Position numbers and translations under genes: made by a program. A stretch of 64,000 nt of DNA from NCBI GenBank assembly GCA_041915365.1, contig JAYSBP010000008.1, positions 1 through 64,000 on the forward strand. Reading direction: 5' to 3'. Below the pieces are notes generated by a model, which saw nothing but the letters and a program-made list of their open reading frames with translations, ran no database searches and was not told where the DNA came from. Of the stretch, positions 26,711 to 34,502 are shown piece by piece; positions within the stretch are counted from its first letter, which is position 1; each line of letters opens with the position of its first letter. The stretch comes from UBA6016 sp041915365. GTDB lineage: Bacteria; Campylobacterota; Campylobacteria; Campylobacterales; UBA6016.

Positions 26711-28026
26711 CTATTTTTGTATTTTCTATACTCTTTTCTGGTTGCTCGCTAAAAGAGCATAGTATGCCGCAGGCACAGCAGGCCACAGCCCAAAAGCAAC
26801 AAGATATTACGCAAGAAAAAACGACGCAGCAAGACGCCGTAGCTCAGCCACTAGAAGCCGACGAAGCGGCATTTTTTATGGCATCAATAGAGGCTTTGAG
26901 CAATCTCGAGCTTGATAGGGCTGCCGGATATATGGAGACTTTATACAAGGGAACGGGCAAAAAACAATATCTTGCCGAGCTTGTGAAGATATACTCCGCA
27001 AAAGGCGATTTGGAAAAAGTGGGGGCCATACTACAAGAGATAGTGGATAGCGACCCGACCAACTTTGACGCAAAAAGAATGTTGGCCGCAAACTATATGG
27101 GGCAAAAAGAATACGCAAAAGCGTTAGAGCTTATGATGACCGTGGCTGACAGTTCAAAGGCAAAATCAGATTACGATATGGCGGGAAGCGTCGCATTTGT
27201 CATGGGTGATTATAAGCTGGCACAAAAATATTTCAAGCTCTCTTATTCTGTAAAGGCTGACCATATAACGGCGGAGAGGATAGCTACGATTATGTTCCTT
27301 GAAAATAGAGGGACTGAAGCTACCGCATTTTTGGATACGCATACTAGAATGTTTGGATGCAGTAAATATATATGCGAAAGACTCGCAAAAGCATATATAG
27401 AGACGGGTGACAAAAAAGGTGCGCTAGAGACGTATAAAAAACTCTATTTCAAGCTAAAAGATGAAAAATACATCAAAAACATCATTGAACTAAGCGTAGC
27501 TGGCTCCGATATAGACGGCCTTATATCGTTTTTGAAAAGAACGCAAAAAGACGACAATCTGCTTTTTGAAGCTTATAAATACAAAAAAGACAACAAGAAC
27601 GCATCTTTGACAGCTATGAGGCTATACAAAAAGACAAAAGACCTGAATTACCTAGCACAGTCCGTTATATATAAATTCGAGAGCTATCCTGACAAAAAAC
27701 CGACTTGGTTAGTAAAAGAGAGTGTGAAAAACCTAGAAATAGTGACGGGCGGTATGCAGAATGATGTGTATGATAATTATCTTGGCTACTTGCTAATCGA
27801 TTATGAAATTAATGTTGGTAGAGGCGTAGAGCTCGTCAAGAGAGCCTTGGCTAAAGATCCGACCTCGCTTTTTTATAAAGATTCATTGGCTTGGGGATAC
27901 TACAAGCAAAAAAAATGCCTTGAGGCTAGCGAACTAATAAAAGCAGTGGCGGCCGAGCTAAAAGAGGATAAGACTGTATTGGAGCATGCGGAAGCTATAA
28001 GAAAATGTGTTCAAGGGTTAAAATGA
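26686..28026 (+). CDS. TPR-repeat lipoprotein
   Basis: A 446-residue lipoprotein: the signal ends in a LFSGC lipobox, a Gln-rich linker follows (about 25-60), and TPR-like helical repeats fill the rest, for example QKEYAKALELMM and YKLAQKYFKLSY. It is probably anchored in the outer or inner membrane facing the periplasm. The function is unknown. It begins 25 bp inside the YkgJ gene and ends with ATGA overlapping trpC. Confidence 0.85.
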   Translation: MSRINYALTIFVFSILFSGCSLKEHSMPQAQQATAQKQQDITQEKTTQQDAVAQPLEADEAAFFMASIEALSNLELDRAAGYMETLYKGTGKKQYLAELVKIYSAKGDLEKVGAILQEIVDSDPTNFDAKRMLAANYMGQKEYAKALELMMTVADSSKAKSDYDMAGSVAFVMGDYKLAQKYFKLSYSVKADHITAERIATIMFLENRGTEATAFLDTHTRMFGCSKYICERLAKAYIETGDKKGALETYKKLYFKLKDEKYIKNIIELSVAGSDIDGLISFLKRTQKDDNLLFEAYKYKKDNKNASLTAMRLYKKTKDLNYLAQSVIYKFESYPDKKPTWLVKESVKNLEIVTGGMQNDVYDNYLGYLLIDYEINVGRGVELVKRALAKDPTSLFYKDSLAWGYYKQKKCLEASELIKAVAAELKEDKTVLEHAEAIRKCVQGLK

Positions 28027-28811
28027 TACTAGATAAGATAATTAAACAGACAAAAGAGGATTTGCAAAAGAGAAAAAAAGAGTTCGGTGAAGAGTGGCTA
28101 GGCAGAAGCCTTGCATACAACCCATATGCCCCAAGAGATGTCAAAAAGGCGCTTACAAGCACGGATAATAACAAGTATAGAATTATCGCCGAGGTCAAAA
28201 AAGCTAGTCCTTCAAAAGGGATTATAAGGGAAGATTTTGATCCTCTATTTATAGCAAAAGAGTATGAGGCAGGTTTTGCGGATGCCTTGTCGATACTGAC
28301 TGAGCCACATTTTTTTCACGGAAATTTAGAGTATTTGCCGCAGGTAAGACGATATGTCCCTATGCCGCTTTTGCGCAAAGATTTTATTGTTGATGAATAT
28401 CAAATCCTGGAAGCTCTTGTGTATGGAGCTGATTTTGTACTTTTGATTGCAAAGGCGCTTTCGTCTAGCGAGCTAAAAAAGTTGTATGAATATGCTAGGA
28501 ATGTTGGGCTTGATGTGCTTGTTGAGGTGCATGACAAAGAGGATCTCAAAAAGGCTATGTTTGCCGGTGCTGACATAATAGGTATTAATCATAGAAATTT
28601 GGAGACTTTTGAGATGGATATGAGCCTCTCTGAAAAGCTAATTCCGATGATACCAAACGGCAAAATCATAGTAGCGGAAAGCGGTATTGATAATTTCCAA
28701 ATAGTGAACCATCTAAGCTCTATAGGCGTTGACGCATTCCTCGTCGGAGAGCATTTTATGAGGCAAGGAGATATATCAAAAGAGGTTAGAAAACTAAAAG
28801 GGCTAGAGTAG
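28023..28811 (+). CDS. trpC: Indole-3-glycerol phosphate synthase
   Basis: Fourth step of tryptophan synthesis. The 262 residues form a TIM barrel with EVKKASPSKG, RKDFIVDEYQI, GINHRNLETF and VAESGI, all typical of TrpC. I chose the ATG at 28023 because it forms an ATGA overlap with the upstream stop. An in-frame upstream TTG or ATG would extend into the lipoprotein gene. No TrpF domain is fused. Its 3' end overlaps the convergent diguanylate cyclase gene by 9 bp. Confidence 0.95.
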   Translation: MILDKIIKQTKEDLQKRKKEFGEEWLGRSLAYNPYAPRDVKKALTSTDNNKYRIIAEVKKASPSKGIIREDFDPLFIAKEYEAGFADALSILTEPHFFHGNLEYLPQVRRYVPMPLLRKDFIVDEYQILEALVYGADFVLLIAKALSSSELKKLYEYARNVGLDVLVEVHDKEDLKKAMFAGADIIGINHRNLETFEMDMSLSEKLIPMIPNGKIIVAESGIDNFQIVNHLSSIGVDAFLVGEHFMRQGDISKEVRKLKGLE

Positions 28812-30314
28812 GGTAACTCTATTTTTCCCCTCTTTTTTGGATGTATACATTGCCTCATCCACCCTCTCAACTAGTGTCTCTTTGTTGTCGTTAGGTTCCA
28901 AAGTAGTAACGCCAAAGCTGCAAGTTATCCGTCCAGCCTCTCCGAAGACATTATTTTCTATCAGCTCTCTCAGATTTTCAGCTATGGAGGCCGCCCCTTT
29001 TATGTCGGTTTGCGGCGCTAAAATCAAAAACTCTTCGCCACCCCATCTGCATACAATGTCTATTTTTCTGATATTATTTTTTAGGATTGACGCCACATCT
29101 TTTAGCACGACATCGCCGACTTGATGCCCGTATGTGTCGTTTGTAAATTTGAAATTATCTATATCTATCATAATTATCGAGAAAATGGTCTTGTATCTCA
29201 TGTATCTATCAAACTCTATCTCAAGAGAGTCTTCAAATTTTTGCCTATTAAATATCTGCGTCAATTTATCGTATGCCGCTTGATGTTTTAGTGTCTCCCT
29301 CTCTTTTAAAAGCTCATTTTCCAGTAGCTTCCTGTCGGTAATATCGCTAAATATAGCCACAAAAAACTTCTCATCTTTTAGATTGTCCGGTATGACGGAC
29401 GTTATGCTAAGAAGCTCGGCATACAGCTGCCCATTCTTTTTTTTGTTCCAAATCTCACCCTGCCAATAGCCGTTCATCTCAAGTCTAAGCCACATATCTT
29501 GATAGAATTTATCGTCTTGTATCCCAGATTTTAATATATTCGGTTTTTTGCCTACCGTATCGCTTGGCGAGTAGCCCGTTATGCTCTCAAAATAAGGATT
29601 TGTAAATACTATATGGGTGTTTTTGTCCGTAACTAACACACCCTCTTTGACGTTTTTTACTATTACGTCGGAGAGAAGAAGTTTTTTCAGGCCGGCTCTT
29701 TTGTCGCTAATATTTGAAAAGACAATCATTGAGCCTTCGTTTTTGCCATTTAGAATGAGTGGTGTAGCTACGAACGATACGTCTATCTTTACGCCGTCTT
29801 TTCTGATATATACGTCATCGTCCGATGCACACGAACCATCCCTCTCTAGGACTTTTAGTACGTAGCACTCCTCTTTTGTTACAAACTTTCCATCTTTGGT
29901 TTCATAGTGAATCAAATCGTGCGCATTTTTGCCTACCATCTCCTCTTTTGTGTATCCGAGGAGTGTAGAAGCCATTTTGTTGGCAAATACTATTAAGCCG
30001 TCCGTATCGAGTGCCAAGACACCCTCGCCAATGCTCTCGTTCATGCTCTCAAATCTACGTTTGAGTTTTATGTATTCCATGATTTCTGATTTTAAAAATA
30101 CTCTTGCAAAGAGTGATATACATACGATAAAGACTATAGAGCAGGCAAGCATCAAAAAAGCAAATCTTAATGCTAGCTCTTTTGTTTGCAAGATGTTTGT
30201 CTCATCAGCCACGTCCAAATAAAAATTATAAAAAAATACAATAGACGAAATCGATACGACAACCGTCGTTATGAGTAAAACAGCGACAAATAAGCGATCT
30301 ACATTTAGTTTCAT
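28803..30314 (-). CDS. Membrane diguanylate cyclase with two PAS domains (PAS-PAS-GGDEF)
   Basis: Makes cyclic di-GMP. The 503 residues have two N-terminal transmembrane helices (about 8-32 and 48-73) with only a short loop between them, two PAS domains (about 80-200 and 210-330) and a GGDEF domain. The active site reads GGEEF. The inhibitory I-site RKID sits exactly five residues before it, so product feedback should work. The tiny periplasmic loop means sensing is likely cytoplasmic through the PAS domains. Its 3' end overlaps trpC by 9 bp in convergent orientation. Confidence 0.93.
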   Translation of the reverse strand: MKLNVDRLFVAVLLITTVVVSISSIVFFYNFYLDVADETNILQTKELALRFAFLMLACSIVFIVCISLFARVFLKSEIMEYIKLKRRFESMNESIGEGVLALDTDGLIVFANKMASTLLGYTKEEMVGKNAHDLIHYETKDGKFVTKEECYVLKVLERDGSCASDDDVYIRKDGVKIDVSFVATPLILNGKNEGSMIVFSNISDKRAGLKKLLLSDVIVKNVKEGVLVTDKNTHIVFTNPYFESITGYSPSDTVGKKPNILKSGIQDDKFYQDMWLRLEMNGYWQGEIWNKKKNGQLYAELLSITSVIPDNLKDEKFFVAIFSDITDRKLLENELLKERETLKHQAAYDKLTQIFNRQKFEDSLEIEFDRYMRYKTIFSIIMIDIDNFKFTNDTYGHQVGDVVLKDVASILKNNIRKIDIVCRWGGEEFLILAPQTDIKGAASIAENLRELIENNVFGEAGRITCSFGVTTLEPNDNKETLVERVDEAMYTSKKEGKNRVTLL

Positions 30315-30403
30315 GCCTACCCCTTTCGGTTGCTTTACTATAAATCGTTTTTATTTAAAAAATCTTAAAAAATTATGTAAAAACCGTTAAATTGCTTTTT
30401 TGA

Positions 30404-30409
30404 TAAAAT
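30404..30409 (+). promoter_or_regulatory. Candidate -10 box for the small Cys protein/exonuclease pair
   Basis: TAAAAT, preceded by TTTTTTGA, lies 26 bp before the start of the 65-residue protein. It is in the 120-bp divergent gap shared with the diguanylate cyclase gene. Confidence 0.35.
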
Positions 30410-30434
30410 ACGGTAACTATTTTGGAGAATTAAA

Positions 30435-30632
30435 ATGAGTATGTTGTTGCAAAAAATTTCAGATGTATTTAATATTTTTAGAAAAAGCGGCTCTTCTTGC
30501 GAGGGCTGTGCATATCACAAAGAGGCTACTAATGAGTGTAATCTTTTTTTGATAACCGAGGAGTACAAAGCGGTAAAAGCAAAAGACGGATGCGATAGCT
30601 ATTTGGCAAAAGAAAAGCTTTTGAGACGCTAA
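30435..30632 (+). CDS. Small cysteine-containing protein of unknown function
   Basis: A 65-residue protein with a CEGC pair near residue 22-25 and further Cys residues at about 36 and 54, a spacing that could bind a metal. I do not recognise the family. A TTTTGGAG ribosome-binding site precedes the ATG and the stop overlaps the exonuclease start (TAATG), so the two are probably co-translated. These features support a real gene despite its size. Confidence 0.7.
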   Translation: MSMLLQKISDVFNIFRKSGSSCEGCAYHKEATNECNLFLITEEYKAVKAKDGCDSYLAKEKLLRR

Positions 30633-31354
30633 TGCCGTTTATATTGTTTGATACCGAGACGACTGGGAGCGGTGAGGAGGACAGGGTATGCCAAATAGCT
30701 CTTGGGATACTAAAAAAAGATGGTTGCGATTATCACATAGACTACTGCAAGCCCCCTTTGCCGATAGGCTACGGGGCTATGGCCGTTCACGGGATAACGG
30801 AGGAAGATATTGCAGATAAGCCGCCTTTTGGAGAAACTGCAAGTGGAAAACTGCTAAATGAACTTAATACAAAAAATTCCGTTTTGATAGCCCATAATGC
30901 AAAATTTGACATAGATATGGTAAAAAAAGAGGGGATAGAGTGGGGCGGACTTGTTATAGACACCTACAGGTGCGCAAAGCATTTGATAGACTCAGAGAGT
31001 CATGCGCTCCAATATCTTCGTTATTCGCTTGGGCTATACAAGAGCGAAAACGATGATGAGGCCACCTTGCTAAAAGCGGAGTTTGGGGATATGATGAACC
31101 CTCACAATGCCCTTTTTGATATCTATATTCTAAAAAAATTGCTTTTTCATTTGATTGATGTTGCCGGAGATTATAAAAAGCTGATAGAGCTAACCAACAA
31201 GCCGGTATTGCTCCAAACCCTTAGATTTGGCAAATATAAGGGCGAGAAGTTTGAAGACGTGGCAAAAAAAGACCCGTCATATCTAAAGTGGCTTAGGGCA
31301 AATAAACAAGATGCGGACGTCGATTTGGAATATACAATAGATTTTTATCTTTAG
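30632..31354 (+). CDS. DEDDh 3'-5' exonuclease (DnaQ/ExoX-like) with a C-terminal DUF3820-like domain
   Basis: A 240-residue DnaQ-fold nuclease. The Exo I motif FDTETTG is at the N-terminus, Exo II is in AHNAKFDIDM, and Exo III has the His and Asp in PHNALFDIYIL, so the DEDDh set is complete. The C-terminal 50 residues (LRFGKYKGEKFEDVAKKDPSYLKWL split over two strands) match the small DUF3820/QueF-like tail often attached to such nucleases. The likely role is DNA or RNA 3' trimming; the substrate is unknown. The gene converges on the receiver protein gene with a 4-bp overlap. Confidence 0.87.
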   Translation: MPFILFDTETTGSGEEDRVCQIALGILKKDGCDYHIDYCKPPLPIGYGAMAVHGITEEDIADKPPFGETASGKLLNELNTKNSVLIAHNAKFDIDMVKKEGIEWGGLVIDTYRCAKHLIDSESHALQYLRYSLGLYKSENDDEATLLKAEFGDMMNPHNALFDIYILKKLLFHLIDVAGDYKKLIELTNKPVLLQTLRFGKYKGEKFEDVAKKDPSYLKWLRANKQDADVDLEYTIDFYL

Positions 31355-31998
31355 TCCAAATTCATCATCGAATACATCTTGCCTTTGGCGGCTAGGTCTT
31401 TGACGTCTACAAGCAGTTTTTGTCCGCCAAAGTCTATTTCGAGATTGTTTTGTTTGTATTCGACTTTAAATTTTCCATTTGCCAGAAGCTCATTTAGCTC
31501 GACAGAGGTTACCCTATCCCAGCCTGCGCCGTTTTTGTCGGATGAGTTTATGAATGCCATTATTCCATCGTTAAACTCTTTTTGATTGAACGGCTTGTGT
31601 ATAAAATTATACACCTCAAGCTCCGAATATGCTTGCTTTAGCTTTTCGTCAAATTCACTAGATACAGCTATTACAAATATTCTCTCTGTTTTTGTATTGT
31701 TTCTAAGTTTTGTGACCATCTCAAGCCCGTTCATTCCGGTCATATTGTGGTCTGTTAGTATGATGTCAACAGGCTGCACACAAGAGATTTGATATCCCTC
31801 GTCCCCACTTTTTGCTTGCACTATCTTTCTAACCTCAAGTTTTTCTAGATTTGAGGCGATTATCTTCCTTATCGTGATACTGTCGTCAACTATTAGTACG
31901 TTTAAATCTTCTATCTTTTTCAAGGTCTTATGTCCGTCTGATTTGTTTGTGATATTTTCGGCAAATTCTATCGATAAGCCGTTTAAAAAAATAGGCAA
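31351..31998 (-). CDS. CheY-like receiver protein with a short C-terminal extension
   Basis: A 215-residue protein. The receiver domain (about 33-150) has the acidic pocket VDDS at 38-40, phospho-acceptor Asp83 in LTDHNMTG and the conserved Lys in HKPF. The last 60 residues form a small unrecognised domain with no HTH or enzyme motif. The start is taken as TTG at 31998, since no ATG precedes the receiver and a stop lies just upstream. It is the last gene of the extended nap run, 15 bp after the kinase-less sensor. I infer a protein-protein signalling output, perhaps chemotaxis. Confidence 0.8.
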   Translation of the reverse strand: MPIFLNGLSIEFAENITNKSDGHKTLKKIEDLNVLIVDDSITIRKIIASNLEKLEVRKIVQAKSGDEGYQISCVQPVDIILTDHNMTGMNGLEMVTKLRNNTKTERIFVIAVSSEFDEKLKQAYSELEVYNFIHKPFNQKEFNDGIMAFINSSDKNGAGWDRVTSVELNELLANGKFKVEYKQNNLEIDFGGQKLLVDVKDLAAKGKMYSMMNLD

Positions 31999-32013
31999 TT
32001 CAATATTTTATGC

Positions 32014-32976
32014 CTAACTTAGCTTTTTGTTTATCTCCGCAAGGGAGTTTTTAAACTTTTGAAGCATCTCTTTTGTTCCAGCTATGTCCTCTAGCGAGGT
32101 GATTGTGAGGTCTTCGCTTTTGTCTATATAATTTTCCATTTCTTTTTTTGTTTCTTCATCCATGCTGTTTGCGGCTAGTCTATTTTCCATTATTTTTGCG
32201 CTAGATTCTAGCTCGGCTATGGCATTTTTAGACTCATTGAGCGCAGATTCCGCTTTTGTTACTACTTTTTCCACTTTTGCCATAAAGTTTTTGAGCTCGT
32301 ATTTTGCCTGCTCGAGCTCCCCGTGCTCATGAGCCGGCTCATCTATTTGATTTGCGTCGTCGCACTTCATAGAGCCTATCTCTTTTGTCTCTACCAAAAA
32401 TTTTTCAAATTTTCTTTCTATTTTTTTTGTTAGATACACGCTCATAAGCGTTGCCAAAAGTATCAAAACTCCACCCGCATACTGAAGAGCCTCCAGTCTG
32501 TCCCTTTTTGCCTCCGATTCGGTTGCGTATTCCTTTACCGTCTCGTCTATAAGCCTAAGCAAAGCATTGTTTGAAGTGTATATTTTTTGCGCAAGCTCTT
32601 TATTTTTTTGTTTTGAGATAAAGTCTTGGCTGAGCGCAAAGAATTCATTGCTTTTTTGTTGAATCAAAAAAAGTTTTTTTCTGATTTTTTCCGTAGGAGG
32701 GGGTGTTATCGCAAGTTCGTCATTTCCGTTTGTCAGGTTGTTGAGATTAGCTATAAATTCAGCCTTTGCCAAATCAAATTCCGCAGAACTTCCAATGTCC
32801 AAAAACAGCTCTTTTGCCATTTTTTGCGTCAGCATACGCTCTTTTCCGGCTATATTTACCACGTTGCTGTCGTGTTTGCTGTTTTGATTCAAAACTATGG
32901 TCAAAAATACCAAAGCTGTAGCTATCAAAGAGAGCGTTAGTCCTATCAGCTTAATTTGCGTGGTTATTTTATTCAT
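32014..32976 (-). CDS. PilJ/NarX-like membrane sensor lacking a kinase domain
   Basis: A 320-residue membrane protein. TM1 lies at about 9-29 and TM2 at about 166-186, bracketing a helical periplasmic domain. That domain begins with NIAGKERMLTQKMAKE (41-56), the P-box-like motif shared by NarX/NarQ nitrate sensors and PilJ domains. The cytoplasmic part (about 187-320) is a long coiled coil with no HAMP, DHp or ATPase motif and no recognisable chemoreceptor tip. Its place in the nap operon suggests nitrate or nitrite as ligand. It overlaps the Crp/Fnr gene by 8 bp. How it signals is unclear. Confidence 0.8.
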   Translation of the reverse strand: MNKITTQIKLIGLTLSLIATALVFLTIVLNQNSKHDSNVVNIAGKERMLTQKMAKELFLDIGSSAEFDLAKAEFIANLNNLTNGNDELAITPPPTEKIRKKLFLIQQKSNEFFALSQDFISKQKNKELAQKIYTSNNALLRLIDETVKEYATESEAKRDRLEALQYAGGVLILLATLMSVYLTKKIERKFEKFLVETKEIGSMKCDDANQIDEPAHEHGELEQAKYELKNFMAKVEKVVTKAESALNESKNAIAELESSAKIMENRLAANSMDEETKKEMENYIDKSEDLTITSLEDIAGTKEMLQKFKNSLAEINKKLS

Positions 32977-33637
32977 AAAACTCTCTAAGTCCTTTCAGGT
33001 CAACAACTCTTAAATCAGATTTTATCTCAATCACCCCTTTTCTTGCCAGTTTGCCGATGATTCTTGATAGGGTTTCCGGTTGTATATTTAACATTGCTGC
33101 AATCTCTTGTTTTTTCATGGAGTTGAATCTATCTAAGTCGTTGGCTATCATAAAGGCGACCTTGCCAGTGCCGTCAAGTATCATTCCGCTAAAAAACGCT
33201 CTTTGGTATCTCTCTATGCTAGATAGTGCCATTTGGAGCGATATTTGAGGAAGTTTCGGTATCTGGGCAAACAAAATAGGCAACGAATCGACCCTTATCC
33301 CTATAAGCGTTCCACTTGTGATACTCTCTATCGTGGCAAACATTGTAGCTTCATATCCGTTTGCTATCGCCCTAATGTCATTGGCCGCCATTCCAGCCCC
33401 AAGAGTGCATAGTGATATGGTATGTTCGTTTTTATCGGTTTTGTAGGCCTTTAGTCTTCCGTCCGCCACAAAGTACCAATATGGCGTATCCTCTTCTTCA
33501 AAAAACAAAATTTCGCACTCGCAGAAGCTTTTTATGACGGATTGTGCGGCTAGCAGCTCTACCTCTCTGCTGTCCAGCTTTTGGAATTGCTCTATTTTTA
33601 AAATAAGCTTTTCAAAATCAAGCATTATTTGTTGCAT
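32969..33637 (-). CDS. Crp/Fnr-family transcription regulator
   Basis: A 222-residue regulator with an N-terminal cyclic-nucleotide-binding-type beta barrel (about 15-125), a dimerisation helix and a C-terminal HTH (about 170-200). The recognition helix contains ETLSR, the E-xx-SR pattern Fnr uses to read TTGA half-sites. It lacks the four-cysteine N-terminal [4Fe-4S] arrangement of Fnr, so oxygen sensing of that kind is unlikely. It overlaps the PAS gene by about 13 bp and the sensor gene by 8 bp. The likely target is the palindrome upstream of napA. A shorter start 12 bp downstream (ATG, residue 5) is also possible. Confidence 0.9.
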   Translation of the reverse strand: MQQIMLDFEKLILKIEQFQKLDSREVELLAAQSVIKSFCECEILFFEEEDTPYWYFVADGRLKAYKTDKNEHTISLCTLGAGMAANDIRAIANGYEATMFATIESITSGTLIGIRVDSLPILFAQIPKLPQISLQMALSSIERYQRAFFSGMILDGTGKVAFMIANDLDRFNSMKKQEIAAMLNIQPETLSRIIGKLARKGVIEIKSDLRVVDLKGLREFYE

Positions 33638-34158
33638 GCCTTCAGTGTTTCTTCGAGCTCTTTTTCAAACTTTGAACCTCTATGGGAAGGCTCACAGGAT
33701 ATGCCATGCAAAGCGGCTTTGTCTACCCAGACGTTTAGCTTGATTTTATTCTCTTCACTCTCTTTTAGGGCGACGTATGACTCTTCTAATTCGTTTCGTT
33801 TTACTTTTGGGACGGGCTGTCTTAGAGATTTGTAGCCGATATGTGCGTCGTTAGAGTCAAACAGCGATGAGACCTGAGCGTAAACCCAGTAATATCCGCC
33901 GTCTTTTGTCATATTTTTGACGTACCCACTCCACATTTTGCCCTCTTTGATTGTGCTCCATAGATTTGCAAATAAAGATGACGGCATATCAGGATGCCTT
34001 AGTATGTTATGGGGCTTGCCGATTAATTCGTTAGCTTCGTAACCGCTGATTGATTGGAATACGTCATTCGCATATGTTATGACGCCTTTCAAGTCAGTAT
34101 GTGAGACTATCAACCCCTCACTCGGAACTTCTACTTCTACCGCTTTTGGACCTATCAT
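33625..34158 (-). CDS. Stand-alone PAS protein (Aer/CetB-like)
   Basis: A 177-residue soluble protein with one PAS domain (about 10-125). The segments DLKGVITYANDVFQSISGY, NILRHPDMP and GGYYWVYAQVS resemble the redox-sensing PAS domain of Aer and of Campylobacter CetB, which bind FAD. A helical tail follows (about 130-177). No kinase, methyl-accepting or DNA-binding domain is attached. It begins on the last base of napD and overlaps the Crp/Fnr gene. I infer an energy-state sensor; FAD binding is not shown by sequence. Confidence 0.85.
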   Translation of the reverse strand: MIGPKAVEVEVPSEGLIVSHTDLKGVITYANDVFQSISGYEANELIGKPHNILRHPDMPSSLFANLWSTIKEGKMWSGYVKNMTKDGGYYWVYAQVSSLFDSNDAHIGYKSLRQPVPKVKRNELEESYVALKESEENKIKLNVWVDKAALHGISCEPSHRGSKFEKELEETLKACNK

Positions 34159-34502
34159 TATTTATCCTTTAGATGTCCGCTATATACTATATCTTCGGCT
34201 TTTGCATCAGAGTTTAGGCTATCCACGAGCGTACTGGATACCACATCAAATTGTCCATCTGCGGCAGAAAACTCACTCTCCGAGTAGGCGTAGACCATCT
34301 CTGCGCTCAAAACATGTTCAAGCGATTGTAACTTTGTTAGTTTTTCGCTCTCTTTTTCCGTGCTTTCGCCCTCTATGATTACCACTATTCTACCGTCTTC
34401 ATCGTATTGATATATTTCGCAGGCTCCACTGTTTTCGAGAGATGACAAAACCTCCTTTAGAAAACTAGGCGCACATTTTACGACTACGCTTGAAATATTC
34501 AT
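34158..34502 (-). CDS. napD: NapD, maturation chaperone for NapA
   Basis: Small cytoplasmic chaperone that binds the Tat signal of NapA before export. The start MNISSVVVKC is typical of NapD. I chose ATG at 34502 because it forms an ATGA overlap with the napL stop; an ATG 12 bp upstream would add MGDK. The product is 114 residues, slightly longer than usual because of the tail after residue 85. It shares one base with the PAS gene. Confidence 0.88.
   Translation of the reverse strand: MNISSVVVKCAPSFLKEVLSSLENSGACEIYQYDEDGRIVVIIEGESTEKESEKLTKLQSLEHVLSAEMVYAYSESEFSAADGQFDVVSSTLVDSLNSDAKAEDIVYSGHLKDK

Noticed and set aside
32014..32976. Full NarX histidine kinase or a methyl-accepting chemoreceptor
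   Set aside because: No H-box, ATPase motifs or conserved chemoreceptor hairpin tip is present after the second transmembrane helix.
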